From Porticoccus sp963974675 (lineage in GTDB: Bacteria; Pseudomonadota; Gammaproteobacteria; Pseudomonadales; Porticoccaceae): a DNA stretch of 64,000 nt. The position numbers were made by a program, and so were the translations under genes. Below, in pieces: positions 15,644 through 24,526 of the stretch; position 1 is the stretch's first letter, and every line of letters starts with the position of its first letter. Where the stretch lies: positions 1-64,000 of the forward strand of contig CAXBDQ010000009.1 in the NCBI GenBank assembly GCA_963974675.1, read 5' to 3'. The notes beneath the pieces are model-generated. The model did not search any database. It was given only the letters and a program-made list of their open reading frames with translations, and was not told the origin of the DNA.

Positions 15644-17341
15644 ATGCCATTACTTGAAGTTGAAAATTTAGTCACTCACTTTCATACCCGTGATGGTGTC
15701 ATTAAGGCTGTGAACGGTATCAGCTTTAGTGTTGATAGTGGCGAAACTCTGGCCATTGTGGGTGAATCCGGCTCAGGAAAGTCTGTTGCTTGTTACAGTC
15801 TGCTCAACTTGATTCCACAGCCTCCGGGTAAAATTGAATCCGGCACTGCCCTGTTTGATGGCAACGACTTGCTCCAAACCAGCGAAAAAGACTTACAGAA
15901 AATTCGTGGCAATGATATTGCCATTATCTTTCAAGACCCTATGACCAGTCTTAACCCCTACTTAACTGTAGGCGAGCAACTCATTGAACCTTTAATTTAT
16001 CACCGCAACATATCCCGACAGCAGGCCTTAAAACGAGCTACGGAAATACTCGGTGAGGTCGGCATTATCGAACCTGAAAAACGCATTCACGGCTATCCCC
16101 ATGAGTTTTCTGGCGGTATGCGTCAGCGTGTCATGATTGCTATGGCCTTGATCACTGAGCCCAAGTTGCTCATCTGTGATGAGCCAACAACGGCACTGGA
16201 TGTGACGATTCAAGCTCAAATTTTGGCGTTAGTTAAGGAGCTTCAGGAACGACGCAGTATTGCCGTGATATTTATTAGCCATGACCTTGCTGTTGTCGCT
16301 GGAATTGCTGACAAAGTTGCCGTCATGAAGGATGGTATTATTGTCGAGCAAGGGAGTGTTGATGACATTTTTCATCGCACACAACACCAGTACACCAAAA
16401 AACTGCTGGCTTCCATTCCTGACGGGGCCAAGCCTACGCCAACTCAGAATGAAAATAATGAGGGCAATAACGGAAAGGCGCTACTGAGTGTACGCGAGCT
16501 ACAAACACAGTTTCGTGATTACAGCGGAGGTGAAATCTCTTGGCCTTTTGCTCATTGGTTTACTAGTAAGGACGATAAAAAAATAATCAAAGCCGTTGAT
16601 AATGTCTCCCTCGATATTAAGCGAGGGGAAATTCTTGGGCTGGTGGGCGAATCTGGCTCGGGAAAATCAACACTGGGGCGTTCTATTCTGCAACTGGTTC
16701 CCGTCGCCAGCGGAAATGTGTGGTTTGATGGTGTAGAGCTAACTGGCTTATCTCGTAATAACATGAAAACCATGCGCCGGCGTATGCAAATGATCTTTCA
16801 GGACCCTTACGCTTCTCTAAATCCCCGCATGAGTGTGTTCGATACCTTAGCGGAACCCTTGCTATACCACGGTTTGGCAACAAGAAAAAATGTGACTGAA
16901 CAGGTTCTAGCCTTAATGGATGATGTGGGCTTAGCCCATACCTCCATTCGCAAATATCCCCATGAATTCTCTGGCGGGCAACGTCAACGTATTGCGATTG
17001 GTCGTGCTATTGCCACAAAACCAGAATTGGTGATTGCCGATGAACCTGTATCAGCACTGGATGTGACCATACAGGCACAGATTCTTGATCTGATTCTCAC
17101 GCTAGTGAAAAAACATAACCTGACAATGTTGTTTATCTCCCACGATCTGTCGGTGGTGCGCTATATCGCAGACCGAACGGCCGTTATGCATCATGGAAAA
17201 TTAGTCGAAATGGGAAATACTGAAAGTCTGTTTGCTGCACCGCAACATAATTACACCAAGAAGTTGCTTTCGGCGATCCCTATCGCCGACCCGACAAGAG
17301 AAAGAGAACGCCAAGCCGCCTTTTTATACGAAGCTAGTTAA
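15644..17341 (+). CDS. Fused OppD-OppF ATPase of the oligopeptide transporter
   Basis: A 565-residue protein with two complete ABC ATPase modules in tandem. In module 1, Walker A is GESGSGKS at residues 40-47, the signature is FSGGMRQR and Walker B is LLICDEPTTALDVTIQAQ. In module 2, Walker A is GESGSGKSTLGR, the signature is FSGGQRQR and Walker B is VIADEPVSALDVTIQAQ. Each module ends with the oligopeptide-transporter tail (HNYTKKLLSAIPIADP in the second). Such fusions occur as GsiA/YejF-like proteins and replace separate OppD and OppF. A linker of about 30 residues joins the halves. The ribosome-binding site before ATG 15644 is poor, so expression may depend on coupling to oppC. Confidence 0.93.
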   Translation: MPLLEVENLVTHFHTRDGVIKAVNGISFSVDSGETLAIVGESGSGKSVACYSLLNLIPQPPGKIESGTALFDGNDLLQTSEKDLQKIRGNDIAIIFQDPMTSLNPYLTVGEQLIEPLIYHRNISRQQALKRATEILGEVGIIEPEKRIHGYPHEFSGGMRQRVMIAMALITEPKLLICDEPTTALDVTIQAQILALVKELQERRSIAVIFISHDLAVVAGIADKVAVMKDGIIVEQGSVDDIFHRTQHQYTKKLLASIPDGAKPTPTQNENNEGNNGKALLSVRELQTQFRDYSGGEISWPFAHWFTSKDDKKIIKAVDNVSLDIKRGEILGLVGESGSGKSTLGRSILQLVPVASGNVWFDGVELTGLSRNNMKTMRRRMQMIFQDPYASLNPRMSVFDTLAEPLLYHGLATRKNVTEQVLALMDDVGLAHTSIRKYPHEFSGGQRQRIAIGRAIATKPELVIADEPVSALDVTIQAQILDLILTLVKKHNLTMLFISHDLSVVRYIADRTAVMHHGKLVEMGNTESLFAAPQHNYTKKLLSAIPIADPTRERERQAAFLYEAS

Positions 17342-17373
17342 ATTTTTGAATTGAATGGCCTCACAATCGTCCA

Positions 17374-18762
17374 TCAACCCCTAATTAACCTAACGCGAAA
17401 CGACCGTCCTTTCAATTTCCCCTGACCTAGTTTTTGCAGTGCTGTCTTGTAGACATCACGGTTGACCGCCACATAAGCCCAATTATCAGCAATATTGATT
17501 TTTCCTACAGCGGTGCCAGGAATACCATTCTCTCCCGTTAAAGCACCGAGAATATCCCCGGCACGCACTTTTTGTTTCTTACCGCCATCAATTTGAATTG
17601 TTTCCATCGCCGGGCTCAAAATTGTTTTCTCTAACAAATGGAGAGAAGGCAACGGCTCAGTAATGATCAATTGATCCAGATAATCTTCCAGCTGGGCGAT
17701 CTTATGCCTCTCTTTTTCACTATATAAAGAGCATGCGACACCTTTACAACCAGCACGCCCAGTACGACCAATACGATGAACGTGTATTTCAGTGTCTCGT
17801 GCAAGCTGATAGTTGATAACAGCATCCAGCGCTTCAATATCAAGCCCACGAGCAGCTACATCTGTGGCAACCAATACCGAGGCGCTTTTGTTGGAAAATC
17901 GGACTAAAGTCTGATCGCGATCACGCTGCTCCAAATCCCCATGTAAAGCGACAGCACCAAAACCATAAGCCACCAGTTCATCGGCCACCTCCTGAGTCTC
18001 CCGTTTAGTACTACAAAATACTACGGAGGATTCCGGGCGATACTTCAACAGCAACAAACGCAAAGCCGTCAACCGTTGTTTGTCGTCGTCAACTTTAAAG
18101 AAATGCTGCTGAATCGTACTTTTGTCGTGGGTAGATGCCACCTGTGCCATCACAGGTTCTACCATGATCCGCTTAGCGATAGATTGTATTTCATCCGGAA
18201 AAGTCGCACTGAAAAGCAGGGTTTGGCGATCCATGGGAAGTTGTTCAACAATGGCGTCCAACGATGGCTGAAAACCCATATCCAACATGCGATCAGCTTC
18301 ATCCAGCACCAGCGTTGTTAAGTGATCGAGCTTTAAGGTTTCCTTCCTCAAGTGCTCTTCTATTCGGCCTGGCGTGCCAACAATGATATGTGCCCCATGC
18401 TCTAAGGAGCCAACTTGAGGCCCAAAGGGCATCCCCCCACAAAGGGTAAGAACTTTGATGTTATGGATAGTACGGGCCAATTTTCGAATTTCTTTGGCCA
18501 CTTGATCTGCCAATTCTCGAGTTGGGCAGAGAACTAAAGACTGTACGCGGAACTGTTTTACCTTAAGTTTTTCCAACAGTCCTAGGGAAAAAGCTGCGGT
18601 CTTACCGGAACCCGTTTTACCTTGCGCAATAACGTCCTTGCCCACCAGTATGTGGGGTAAGCTCTGTGCTTGTATCGGTGTCATCTCCTTATAACCTAAA
18701 GAAGAGAGGTTTTGTACCAACTCCGGATTCAAACTGAGGGATGAAAAGGCAGTATTATTCAA
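17374..18762 (-). CDS. dbpA: ATP-dependent RNA helicase DbpA
   Basis: A 462-residue DEAD-box helicase acting in 50S ribosome assembly. Motifs in order are the Q motif (GYKEMTPIQAQSLP), GKTGSGKT, PTRELADQ, TPGR, VLDEADRMLDMGF, SAT, and HRIGRTGRAG. The C-terminal ~75 residues (KQKVRAGDILGAL...GKINIADNWAYVAV) form the DbpA-type RNA-binding domain that recognises hairpin 92 of 23S rRNA, which separates DbpA from other DEAD proteins such as RhlE. The length agrees with E. coli DbpA (457 aa). It is a stand-alone gene convergent with the opp operon; only 32 bases separate the stops. Confidence 0.95.
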   Translation of the reverse strand: MNNTAFSSLSLNPELVQNLSSLGYKEMTPIQAQSLPHILVGKDVIAQGKTGSGKTAAFSLGLLEKLKVKQFRVQSLVLCPTRELADQVAKEIRKLARTIHNIKVLTLCGGMPFGPQVGSLEHGAHIIVGTPGRIEEHLRKETLKLDHLTTLVLDEADRMLDMGFQPSLDAIVEQLPMDRQTLLFSATFPDEIQSIAKRIMVEPVMAQVASTHDKSTIQQHFFKVDDDKQRLTALRLLLLKYRPESSVVFCSTKRETQEVADELVAYGFGAVALHGDLEQRDRDQTLVRFSNKSASVLVATDVAARGLDIEALDAVINYQLARDTEIHVHRIGRTGRAGCKGVACSLYSEKERHKIAQLEDYLDQLIITEPLPSLHLLEKTILSPAMETIQIDGGKKQKVRAGDILGALTGENGIPGTAVGKINIADNWAYVAVNRDVYKTALQKLGQGKLKGRSFRVRLIRG

Positions 18763-18916
18763 TGTATATCCTATAACGACGGTTAGGCCAGTGTGATTCT
18801 ACGCGAGATTGGGGAAATAGATGAAGGTACATTGATAGACTGCATCTAAGCCACAGCCTATCTTTTCAGCCTTAAGGCGGACTAACTTTATTACATGAAC
18901 ACTCGTGTTAGTAACT

Positions 18917-19330
18917 TTAACGAATAGAGACAATCGTCTTACCTATCGGTGCTATAGCGATACCGGCAAGCTTCAAATGCTGCAACCCGAAAGGAATACC
19001 AATAATAATGATAAAACAGGTCAGTGCAGAAATAATATGACCGATGGCTAGCCAAAAACCAGCAAAGACAAACCAAATAATATTTCCAAGTACCCCAAAA
19101 GCACCCGTTCCAATATCCTTTGTCTGAGTCAGTACATCACGGTTTATAGCCTCTTTTCCAAAAGGGAAAAAAGAAAATTGACCAATAACAAAGCAAGCCT
19201 TGCCCCAAGGAATACCGATAATGGTGATAAAGGCCATCAAACCCACAAGCCACCATGCCAGCCCCATCAAGGCGCCGCCCAACAAGAACCAAAGTATATT
19301 GCCAATAAGCCTGATGAAACTTCTCCTCAA
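18917..19330 (-). CDS. yccF: YccF-family inner-membrane protein
   Basis: A 137-residue protein with two YccF repeats, each containing the motif IxGIPxG (TIIGIPWGKACF and IIIGIPFGLQHLKLAG), and about four hydrophobic helices. The family is an inner-membrane protein of unknown role; its length matches E. coli YccF. The start is uncertain. The first possible codon is TTG at 19330 without a clear ribosome-binding site, while an AGGAG motif lies just inside the open frame and no ATG follows before the first helix. Base 19343 begins a different-frame ATG that does not give a YccF protein. Confidence 0.85.
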   Translation of the reverse strand: MRRSFIRLIGNILWFLLGGALMGLAWWLVGLMAFITIIGIPWGKACFVIGQFSFFPFGKEAINRDVLTQTKDIGTGAFGVLGNIIWFVFAGFWLAIGHIISALTCFIIIIGIPFGLQHLKLAGIAIAPIGKTIVSIR

Positions 19331-19363
19331 ATACCGCGATCATAGCGATTAACCGCGTCTTTT

Positions 19364-19606
19364 CTATTCTCTTAACAGGATATCCGCTTCTGTATTGAAG
19401 TGACCATCATCTTCCAACACAGCATGAGCCTGACCACTATTATTAACTGCCACTATAACAGGCTGTTGAAAAAGCGGCCGATGAACAAACTTTAAATTCC
19501 AGTCAAAATCTTGAATTTTATCTAATACAGCCTGCTGATCTTCATTCAAATAATTATGAATATCATTGGGTATAGGCTTATCACCCTTCCTTTTTTCTCT
19601 AGTCAA
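19364..19606 (-). CDS. Small conserved hypothetical protein (80 aa)
   Basis: An 80-residue acidic protein without signal peptide or membrane helix. It resembles short proteobacterial proteins of unknown function that share a segment like LKFVHRPLFQQPVIVAVN followed by a conserved acidic end (AVLEDDGHFNTEADILLRE). There is no ATG in the frame; the likely start is TTG at 19606. The frame has no competing open frame on the other strand. It may be transcribed with yccF, 33 bp downstream. Function unknown. Confidence 0.6.
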   Translation of the reverse strand: MTREKRKGDKPIPNDIHNYLNEDQQAVLDKIQDFDWNLKFVHRPLFQQPVIVAVNNSGQAHAVLEDDGHFNTEADILLRE

Positions 19607-20021
19607 AAGACGCCACTTCTGAATCTTTTACCCTTACCTAAACTAAAGATTTACATCCGGCATTTAAATAATTGGTGTACTTAAACAATATAAATATTCA
19701 TAACAAAAATAATGATTATTTGTATTATTTATAGACTAATGAACTACTCCATGTCCTGATCGACACAAACTCTAGGGGGCAAGGGTAAATTATATAGGTG
19801 ATATATAAACAGTCAGAATAGCGCAGAAAGAACACAGAAAAACAACCATGAAGTACGTAAAAAATTTACACGAGCATATTGATCAGAAGCGTTAACTTTT
19901 CAAGATGCAGAAACAATCAACGGATAAGAAGAGGAATCCAGAAGAGACTAAAAGAACCATTCACCCCAGAGGTGAAAGAAGACACTCTGGGATGAATTTT
20001 ACATCAAGAAGAATATGAAGA
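19607..20021. other. Intergenic region with a possible Fur-like box and a terminator hairpin
   Basis: About 415 bases, very AT-rich, with no convincing gene. At 19708-19726 the sequence AATAATGATTATTTGTATT matches about 13 of 19 positions of the Fur consensus; this is weak evidence. At the right end an inverted repeat (19962-19971 with 19985-19994) is placed as a terminator of the minus-strand lipoprotein gene. Confidence 0.4.
19950..19994 (-). terminator. Probable terminator of the lipoprotein gene
   Basis: CACCCCAGAG and CTCTGGGATG form a 10-bp stem with one mismatch. On the minus strand it is followed by a short T-rich stretch (CTTTTAG), a little downstream of the lipoprotein stop. Confidence 0.5.
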
Positions 20022-20471
20022 TTATTCTTCTTGTTCAAGAAGCCACATAGTGTGTTCTACGCTACCTGGTTCGATACCTTCAGGGATTTCACGTAATTTA
20101 GGGTTTTCTTTCGCTGTACTTAAATCCCTATTTTTTACGACTTCACCTTGCTCATTAATATATTCACCTTCTTCTAGATTTTCGGAGATGACGAAGGATG
20201 GAGCTGGAGCTGTAGAAACGTCACCACTAGCGCCCTCACCAAATTTTTCTGTATCAAATCTGCTCTTAAGCCTCTCGTCTGCGATTTGACCTTCAGTCTT
20301 TACAGCTTCCACAACATCTGTTGCTGTGGTTTCTACTGCTTCTGCAGCAGTTTCATGAGTAGCAGATTCTGGGGCATGACTATCGTCTGTCATAGGGGCT
20401 TTATCAGCCTCGCCACATGCGGCTAGACCTAGTACCAATGCTGATACTCCAAATAATTTAATAAGGTTCAT
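20022..20471 (-). CDS. Small acidic lipoprotein of unknown function
   Basis: A 149-residue protein with a lipoprotein signal ending in lipobox LAAC (Cys19). A low-complexity stretch rich in Ala/Thr/Glu/Asp (about residues 30-65) follows, then a more ordered acidic C-terminal region (PSFVISENLEEGEYINEQGEVVKN ends the middle part; SVEHTMWLLEQEE ends the protein). No known enzymatic motif is visible. The second ATG (20471) was chosen because AGGAAG lies seven bases upstream; the first ATG at 20486 would place that motif inside the gene. It is probably anchored in the envelope. The charged low-complexity linker suggests a periplasmic tether or a small stress lipoprotein, but this is only inference. 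Confidence 0.75.
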   Translation of the reverse strand: MNLIKLFGVSALVLGLAACGEADKAPMTDDSHAPESATHETAAEAVETTATDVVEAVKTEGQIADERLKSRFDTEKFGEGASGDVSTAPAPSFVISENLEEGEYINEQGEVVKNRDLSTAKENPKLREIPEGIEPGSVEHTMWLLEQEE

Positions 20472-20760
20472 GCTTAACTTCCTCATGGTAATAATCTAAA
20501 TAACTTTCGACTCTGCGGTCAAAGATGGGAGTCTAAATGCCCTTTTCTAAAAAATCTAGGGTTTTTAGCTAGGTTTTTACTGCTATTCATCGCTATTTTA
20601 CTGATTAGGCCCCGTAAAAAAAGGGGGTATTACCGCAATGGCAACTTTTCTTAACAAGGCGTTTACAACACCGCCTAAAATAACAAAAATACAATAACGA
20701 TAGGTGCGCGCATAATACCATTGAACTTACCGAAAAACAGAAAAACACAACAAATACTAA

Positions 20761-20976
20761 CTATTCTAGAGCGTTATAGCTCAAGTTAGATTGCTCTTTT
20801 ATACAATTCTGGCAGATACAGGACTTATTCTTTTGTTTTTCGGGAACACTGGATAGCAACTCTTCCGAAAATGTTTCCATACGGCACCAGCAATTACCCT
20901 CATCAACCCCGCAATGATTATTTTGGCCACACAAGGGACAACTTTTGGGATCACTCATAATATTAGTGCCAACCAT
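20761..20976 (-). CDS. Cysteine-rich CWC-family small protein
   Basis: A 71-residue protein with eight cysteines arranged as C-x2-C, C, CWC, and C-x-C-x2-C (CPLCGQNNHC, GNCWC, SCICQNC). The CWC tripeptide and spacing match the cysteine-rich CWC family of putative metal-binding proteins found in gammaproteobacteria. Function is unknown; zinc or iron-sulfur binding is plausible. The start at ATG 20976 has a weak GAGA motif upstream. ATG 20958 (MSDPKSCPLC) is the alternative and gives a more typical N-terminus. Confidence 0.75.
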   Translation of the reverse strand: MVGTNIMSDPKSCPLCGQNNHCGVDEGNCWCRMETFSEELLSSVPEKQKNKSCICQNCIKEQSNLSYNALE

Positions 20977-21447
20977 GGATAATCTCTTTTTTTCTCACGT
21001 CAAAAATTTATCATTGACTGCCTACCCGTTGGCGTAGCAAACGAAACACCCACAGCAGTTAGATGATCAAAATTAGGGGCCTTATTCTTAGAGACCCTTA
21101 TACAGAACACAATATCAACGACAAACTCTGTAGAGAAGTTATAAATTTCTTCTTATATCTTTTTCTATTTTTGGAAACCAAGTAATAAGCCCATAGTTAA
21201 TCAGTGCAGAAGATCTCCTCCAACTCGAAGGCAGCAAACCACCAACAGCGATGGTAGAACCTTTCCACCTCTGGACGACCTATATCTATTGTAGTTCTGG
21301 TATAAGTGCATATGTGAACCTATTGTCATTATCATTGGCTGGCATTGATAATGGTCAACTTTAATGCTGGAAGACTAGAATGATTGGCATAGTTATCCAA
21401 CAAACCCTATAGCACAGCCAGCTTCATCACCAACCACATAACGAATC
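20977..21447. other. Intergenic region, no gene seen
   Basis: About 470 bases between the divergent CWC gene and the TauE-like gene. It should carry both promoters. I see no open frame with coding character, no RNA gene and no clear repeat. Confidence 0.5.
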
Positions 21448-22173
21448 ATGACACTCATCGTATTACTCATAGCGGGATGTATTGCCTGGTTTATCAGCAC
21501 GGTGGCTGCAGGTGGTGCAGCCATGCTGATGATTCCCCTGGTAAGCCTTATGATTGGCCCGCAGGTTGTTGCTCCTGCTATAAGCTTGGGAGCCTTTCTT
21601 GCCAACCCCTCTCGAGCGTGGTTATTCCGCGATCATATAGATTGGAAAGTAAGCAGCTGGTTGATTCCCGGCAGCCTGATAGGGGCCGTTTTAGGCTCCT
21701 GGGCCTTCACACAAATTTCTGTCCAATGGATTCAAATCGTCCTAGGATTATTTCTTATCTCGACGATATTCCAATATCAGTTTGGTAAGTCAAAACGTTC
21801 ATTTTTAATGAAAAAACGTTGGTTCTTCCCGGTTGGGCTTGTCGTCTCATTTTTGTCCGCAGTTATCGGCGGCACCGGCCCAGTGCACAACCCATTCATG
21901 CTCAACTATGGACTGGAGAAAGAATGTTTAGTCGCCACCAAAGCGATAAATTCACTGGTGATGCAACTCACCAAGTTAATTTCCTATGCTGGTTTTGGAG
22001 CGATGACGCTTGAAATTGGTGGTTATGGGTTAATTATTGGTATCGGTGGATTTATTGGTGCCTGGCTTGCCAGTAGGCATCTTAAGAAGATAGATCCCAG
22101 TCGTTTTCGTAGTTATACCCTGATATTAATGCCCATATGTGGTGTTGTTTTACTGATAAAAACATTTACCTAA
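21448..22173 (+). CDS. TauE/SafE-family membrane permease
   Basis: A 241-residue inner-membrane protein with about seven or eight hydrophobic helices, starting MTLIVLLIAGCIAWFISTVAAGGAAMLMIPL. The Gly-rich first repeat (AAGGAAMLMIPLV) and the second-repeat segment (SAVIGGTGPVHNPFML) are typical of the TauE/SafE (DUF81) group. Members export or import sulfur or organic anions such as sulfite, sulfoacetate or taurine breakdown products. No sulfur-metabolism genes lie nearby, so the substrate is unknown. There is no strong ribosome-binding site before ATG 21448. Confidence 0.85.
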   Translation: MTLIVLLIAGCIAWFISTVAAGGAAMLMIPLVSLMIGPQVVAPAISLGAFLANPSRAWLFRDHIDWKVSSWLIPGSLIGAVLGSWAFTQISVQWIQIVLGLFLISTIFQYQFGKSKRSFLMKKRWFFPVGLVVSFLSAVIGGTGPVHNPFMLNYGLEKECLVATKAINSLVMQLTKLISYAGFGAMTLEIGGYGLIIGIGGFIGAWLASRHLKKIDPSRFRSYTLILMPICGVVLLIKTFT

Positions 22174-22289
22174 AAAACCCAAGCGCCAACCTATTCCAGG
22201 GGCAGCAACAACTGTAACCACTATATCAAACTGGAAAAATTAATAGCCCACCTAAATGTTCGTAGCATTAGCAACAACTATAGCAACAA

Positions 22290-23486
22290 CTATTTGACCC
22301 TGTTCGAGATAAGTGTAGCGCGAAGGGTATACCAAGGATTAGACGTGTAACGACGAAAAATCTTACGCCCAAAGTTTCCTAACAATAGTTTAATTACATT
22401 ATGCATGGAATTTTTATTCGTATAGGCCTGCACATTCAGCTGGAGGCTCTGTTGAATTTCAGTCTTGTCTCTCTCCTCACACAAATCAATAATTTCCTGC
22501 ACATAACAAAGGGCATTATTTTCTTTAATGACAAGCTTACGGTAATGCTCTACACCTTCAGGCTCAGAGAGTCGAAAAGATTTTTTATCCAATACTTTTA
22601 ACGTGATAGACGTACGTAAACATTTTGGACAAATGCCACAATTATCACTCGATGAATTCCAGCAAACTTGTAACTGATCCGTTAAGTCTTGAAATTGAGC
22701 GATAAATGCTGTTTTCTGGACACGTGTAGCGGCACAGTCATGGTGAATGATTTGTGTATTATCTGTCTGCCATAAAGAATCAAGTAATGGGTGCGATCCT
22801 AGGGGGTGTAATGAAGAATAAGTAGCAGAAGAAGGAATTAAAAATAACTTTGGGTTTAAAATAACACCTATTGTAGCCAAAACACTTCCAAACATAAGCA
22901 GGTAATCAAATTTCCTAGCCTCGCAATAATGCCGCATATTGGTTTCTACGGTTATTAGCTTTTTACCCTCTTTGTTAGCAAAATTTTGTCGATTGATAAC
23001 ATTCTTAGCCCACCCAGCACCTTCCTTCCAATCATCATGCCCTTGAATGACCAAAAGGTGGGTAATTTCGTCACGAAAATGGCCGTAGGTATATGTACTG
23101 TCTATGCCACCAGAAAAACAACTGATAACATTTTCAGTGCTAGGTAAATCTTTAGTCGTTTTGGCAATAATTGGACAGGCTATAAAATCATTATTCCAGT
23201 TTTTTAGAAGTCCCTGGATTTCGTTATAACCCCTCGATAACCTATGAGAAATAGCGATATCATCAACAACCCTGACTGGAATACCTCGAACCATACCTTC
23301 GATCATTGCCGGGGGTAAAAATAACTCAGCCCGAACCTCTAACTCCACAAATAATGGAAAACGAAACCATACTTTCTCTCCATCAACGATGGCTGACATC
23401 TCTTGGAATTTTTCATTTTTTTCCAGTTTTATATCAGCAATGTCAACGGTCTCACCATTATGATGGTGGTTTGTTTGATCGAACAT
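22290..23486 (-). CDS. QueC-like PP-loop ATPase of unknown function
   Basis: A 398-residue protein with a nucleotide-binding PP-loop SGGIDS at residues 125-130 and a four-cysteine cluster C275-x7-C283-x2-C286-x2-C289 (DNCGICPKCLRT). That is close to the zinc site of 7-cyano-7-deazaguanine synthase QueC. It also has about 120 residues before the PP-loop (including VRAELFLPPAMIEGM) and about 100 after the cluster, neither found in QueC. The segments GSHPLLDSLWQTD and CGICPKCLRT recur in a broadly scattered family of unnamed PP-loop proteins, often found near polysaccharide or secondary-metabolite genes. Such proteins adenylate a carboxyl or carbonyl group. No partner gene is adjacent. The gene is flanked by gaps on both sides and is oriented against its left neighbour. 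Confidence 0.8.
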   Translation of the reverse strand: MFDQTNHHHNGETVDIADIKLEKNEKFQEMSAIVDGEKVWFRFPLFVELEVRAELFLPPAMIEGMVRGIPVRVVDDIAISHRLSRGYNEIQGLLKNWNNDFIACPIIAKTTKDLPSTENVISCFSGGIDSTYTYGHFRDEITHLLVIQGHDDWKEGAGWAKNVINRQNFANKEGKKLITVETNMRHYCEARKFDYLLMFGSVLATIGVILNPKLFLIPSSATYSSLHPLGSHPLLDSLWQTDNTQIIHHDCAATRVQKTAFIAQFQDLTDQLQVCWNSSSDNCGICPKCLRTSITLKVLDKKSFRLSEPEGVEHYRKLVIKENNALCYVQEIIDLCEERDKTEIQQSLQLNVQAYTNKNSMHNVIKLLLGNFGRKIFRRYTSNPWYTLRATLISNRVK

Positions 23487-23652
23487 CTGAGTTCCTTTCG
23501 CTTAGCTATTGTCCCTAATAAAATAAATGCCGGTACAGAGCATCATATAATGCTAATACTTTAAGGCTTTTACCAGCCTATAGTATTAAGTATTAATATT
23601 TTTCAATCACGTATTATTTTGTCTGAACAAAATAATTATACTAAACCACCCA

Positions 23653-24381
23653 TCACCGTTCCAAACTGGCAATCATCGGTAACGCCATGGAGGGGAAATC
23701 GGTTATCACGCTATCCACTTTAGAGCGATATAAATTTTTTATCACACTGGCATCATTAACAGTCCATACGGAGACATGAATCCCCTTCCTGCGAGCATGC
23801 CCCAGATTGATGATATTGCAAACGCTCCAGTTCATCGCGAGTAAACTGCATCTAAATCGATCAAGCACCGGAAAGGGATTTGGGGTGATAGAAACAAACC
23901 CTCTGGGGATATGGGGCGCAAGGGTCATCAACCGCTGAAGTAAGGTCAAGCTGGCGGATGTAATAACAATTCGCTCCACGGAAGCATCAGTGGAGAACTT
24001 CTCCGCCAGCAACTCAGCCATCCGCTCCATCTGTGCCGTTGAACCGGTTTTTACCTCCAACTGATAGCCTTTAATTTCAGGTGTTGCATCTAACATGGCA
24101 TCCAGCGTCACAATGCCAGTGTTTCGCTTATTTGGCCAAGGCGCGCCACTCTTCCGCGCATCCATTTGCTTTAACTCAGAGACGCTATAGGTGTTCACCT
24201 TACCCGTATTATCCGTGGTGCGATCAACACTTTCATCGTGAATCATCACCAGCTGGTCATCCTTCGATAGACGCATATCCAGTTCAAGATAGCGGGTCCC
24301 TCGCTCTATGGCATGCTGACAACCCGCAATGGTATTTTCTGGAGCTTCTCCGCCTGCACCTCTATGACCATATACCAACAT
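23653..24381 (-). CDS. Glycerophosphodiester phosphodiesterase
   Basis: A 242-residue enzyme of the GDPD/UgpQ family, hydrolysing glycerophosphodiesters to glycerol-3-phosphate and an alcohol. Catalytic and metal motifs are visible: HRGAGGEAPENT near the N-terminus (catalytic His, Glu), LELDMRLSKDD (E-x-D) and MIHDESVDRTT (second catalytic His). There is no signal peptide, so the protein is cytoplasmic like UgpQ. ATG 24381 was chosen because AAAGGA lies nine bases upstream and MLVYGHRG is a normal N-terminus; a GTG at 24417 would add twelve residues. It is divergent from the histidine phosphatase gene. Confidence 0.9.
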   Translation of the reverse strand: MLVYGHRGAGGEAPENTIAGCQHAIERGTRYLELDMRLSKDDQLVMIHDESVDRTTDNTGKVNTYSVSELKQMDARKSGAPWPNKRNTGIVTLDAMLDATPEIKGYQLEVKTGSTAQMERMAELLAEKFSTDASVERIVITSASLTLLQRLMTLAPHIPRGFVSITPNPFPVLDRFRCSLLAMNWSVCNIINLGHARRKGIHVSVWTVNDASVIKNLYRSKVDSVITDFPSMALPMIASLER

Positions 24382-24526
24382 ACTGCCTATCCTTTGATCT
24401 AGTCCTATCGCAAACACATATTAGCTGTTTTGTGTATGATACCGATACCTTATTATCGGTACTAACTTGGCTCTAAGGTCTTGTTATCCCACTTATTGCA
24501 TAAGCCTTCAGATCTAACCATATTAT

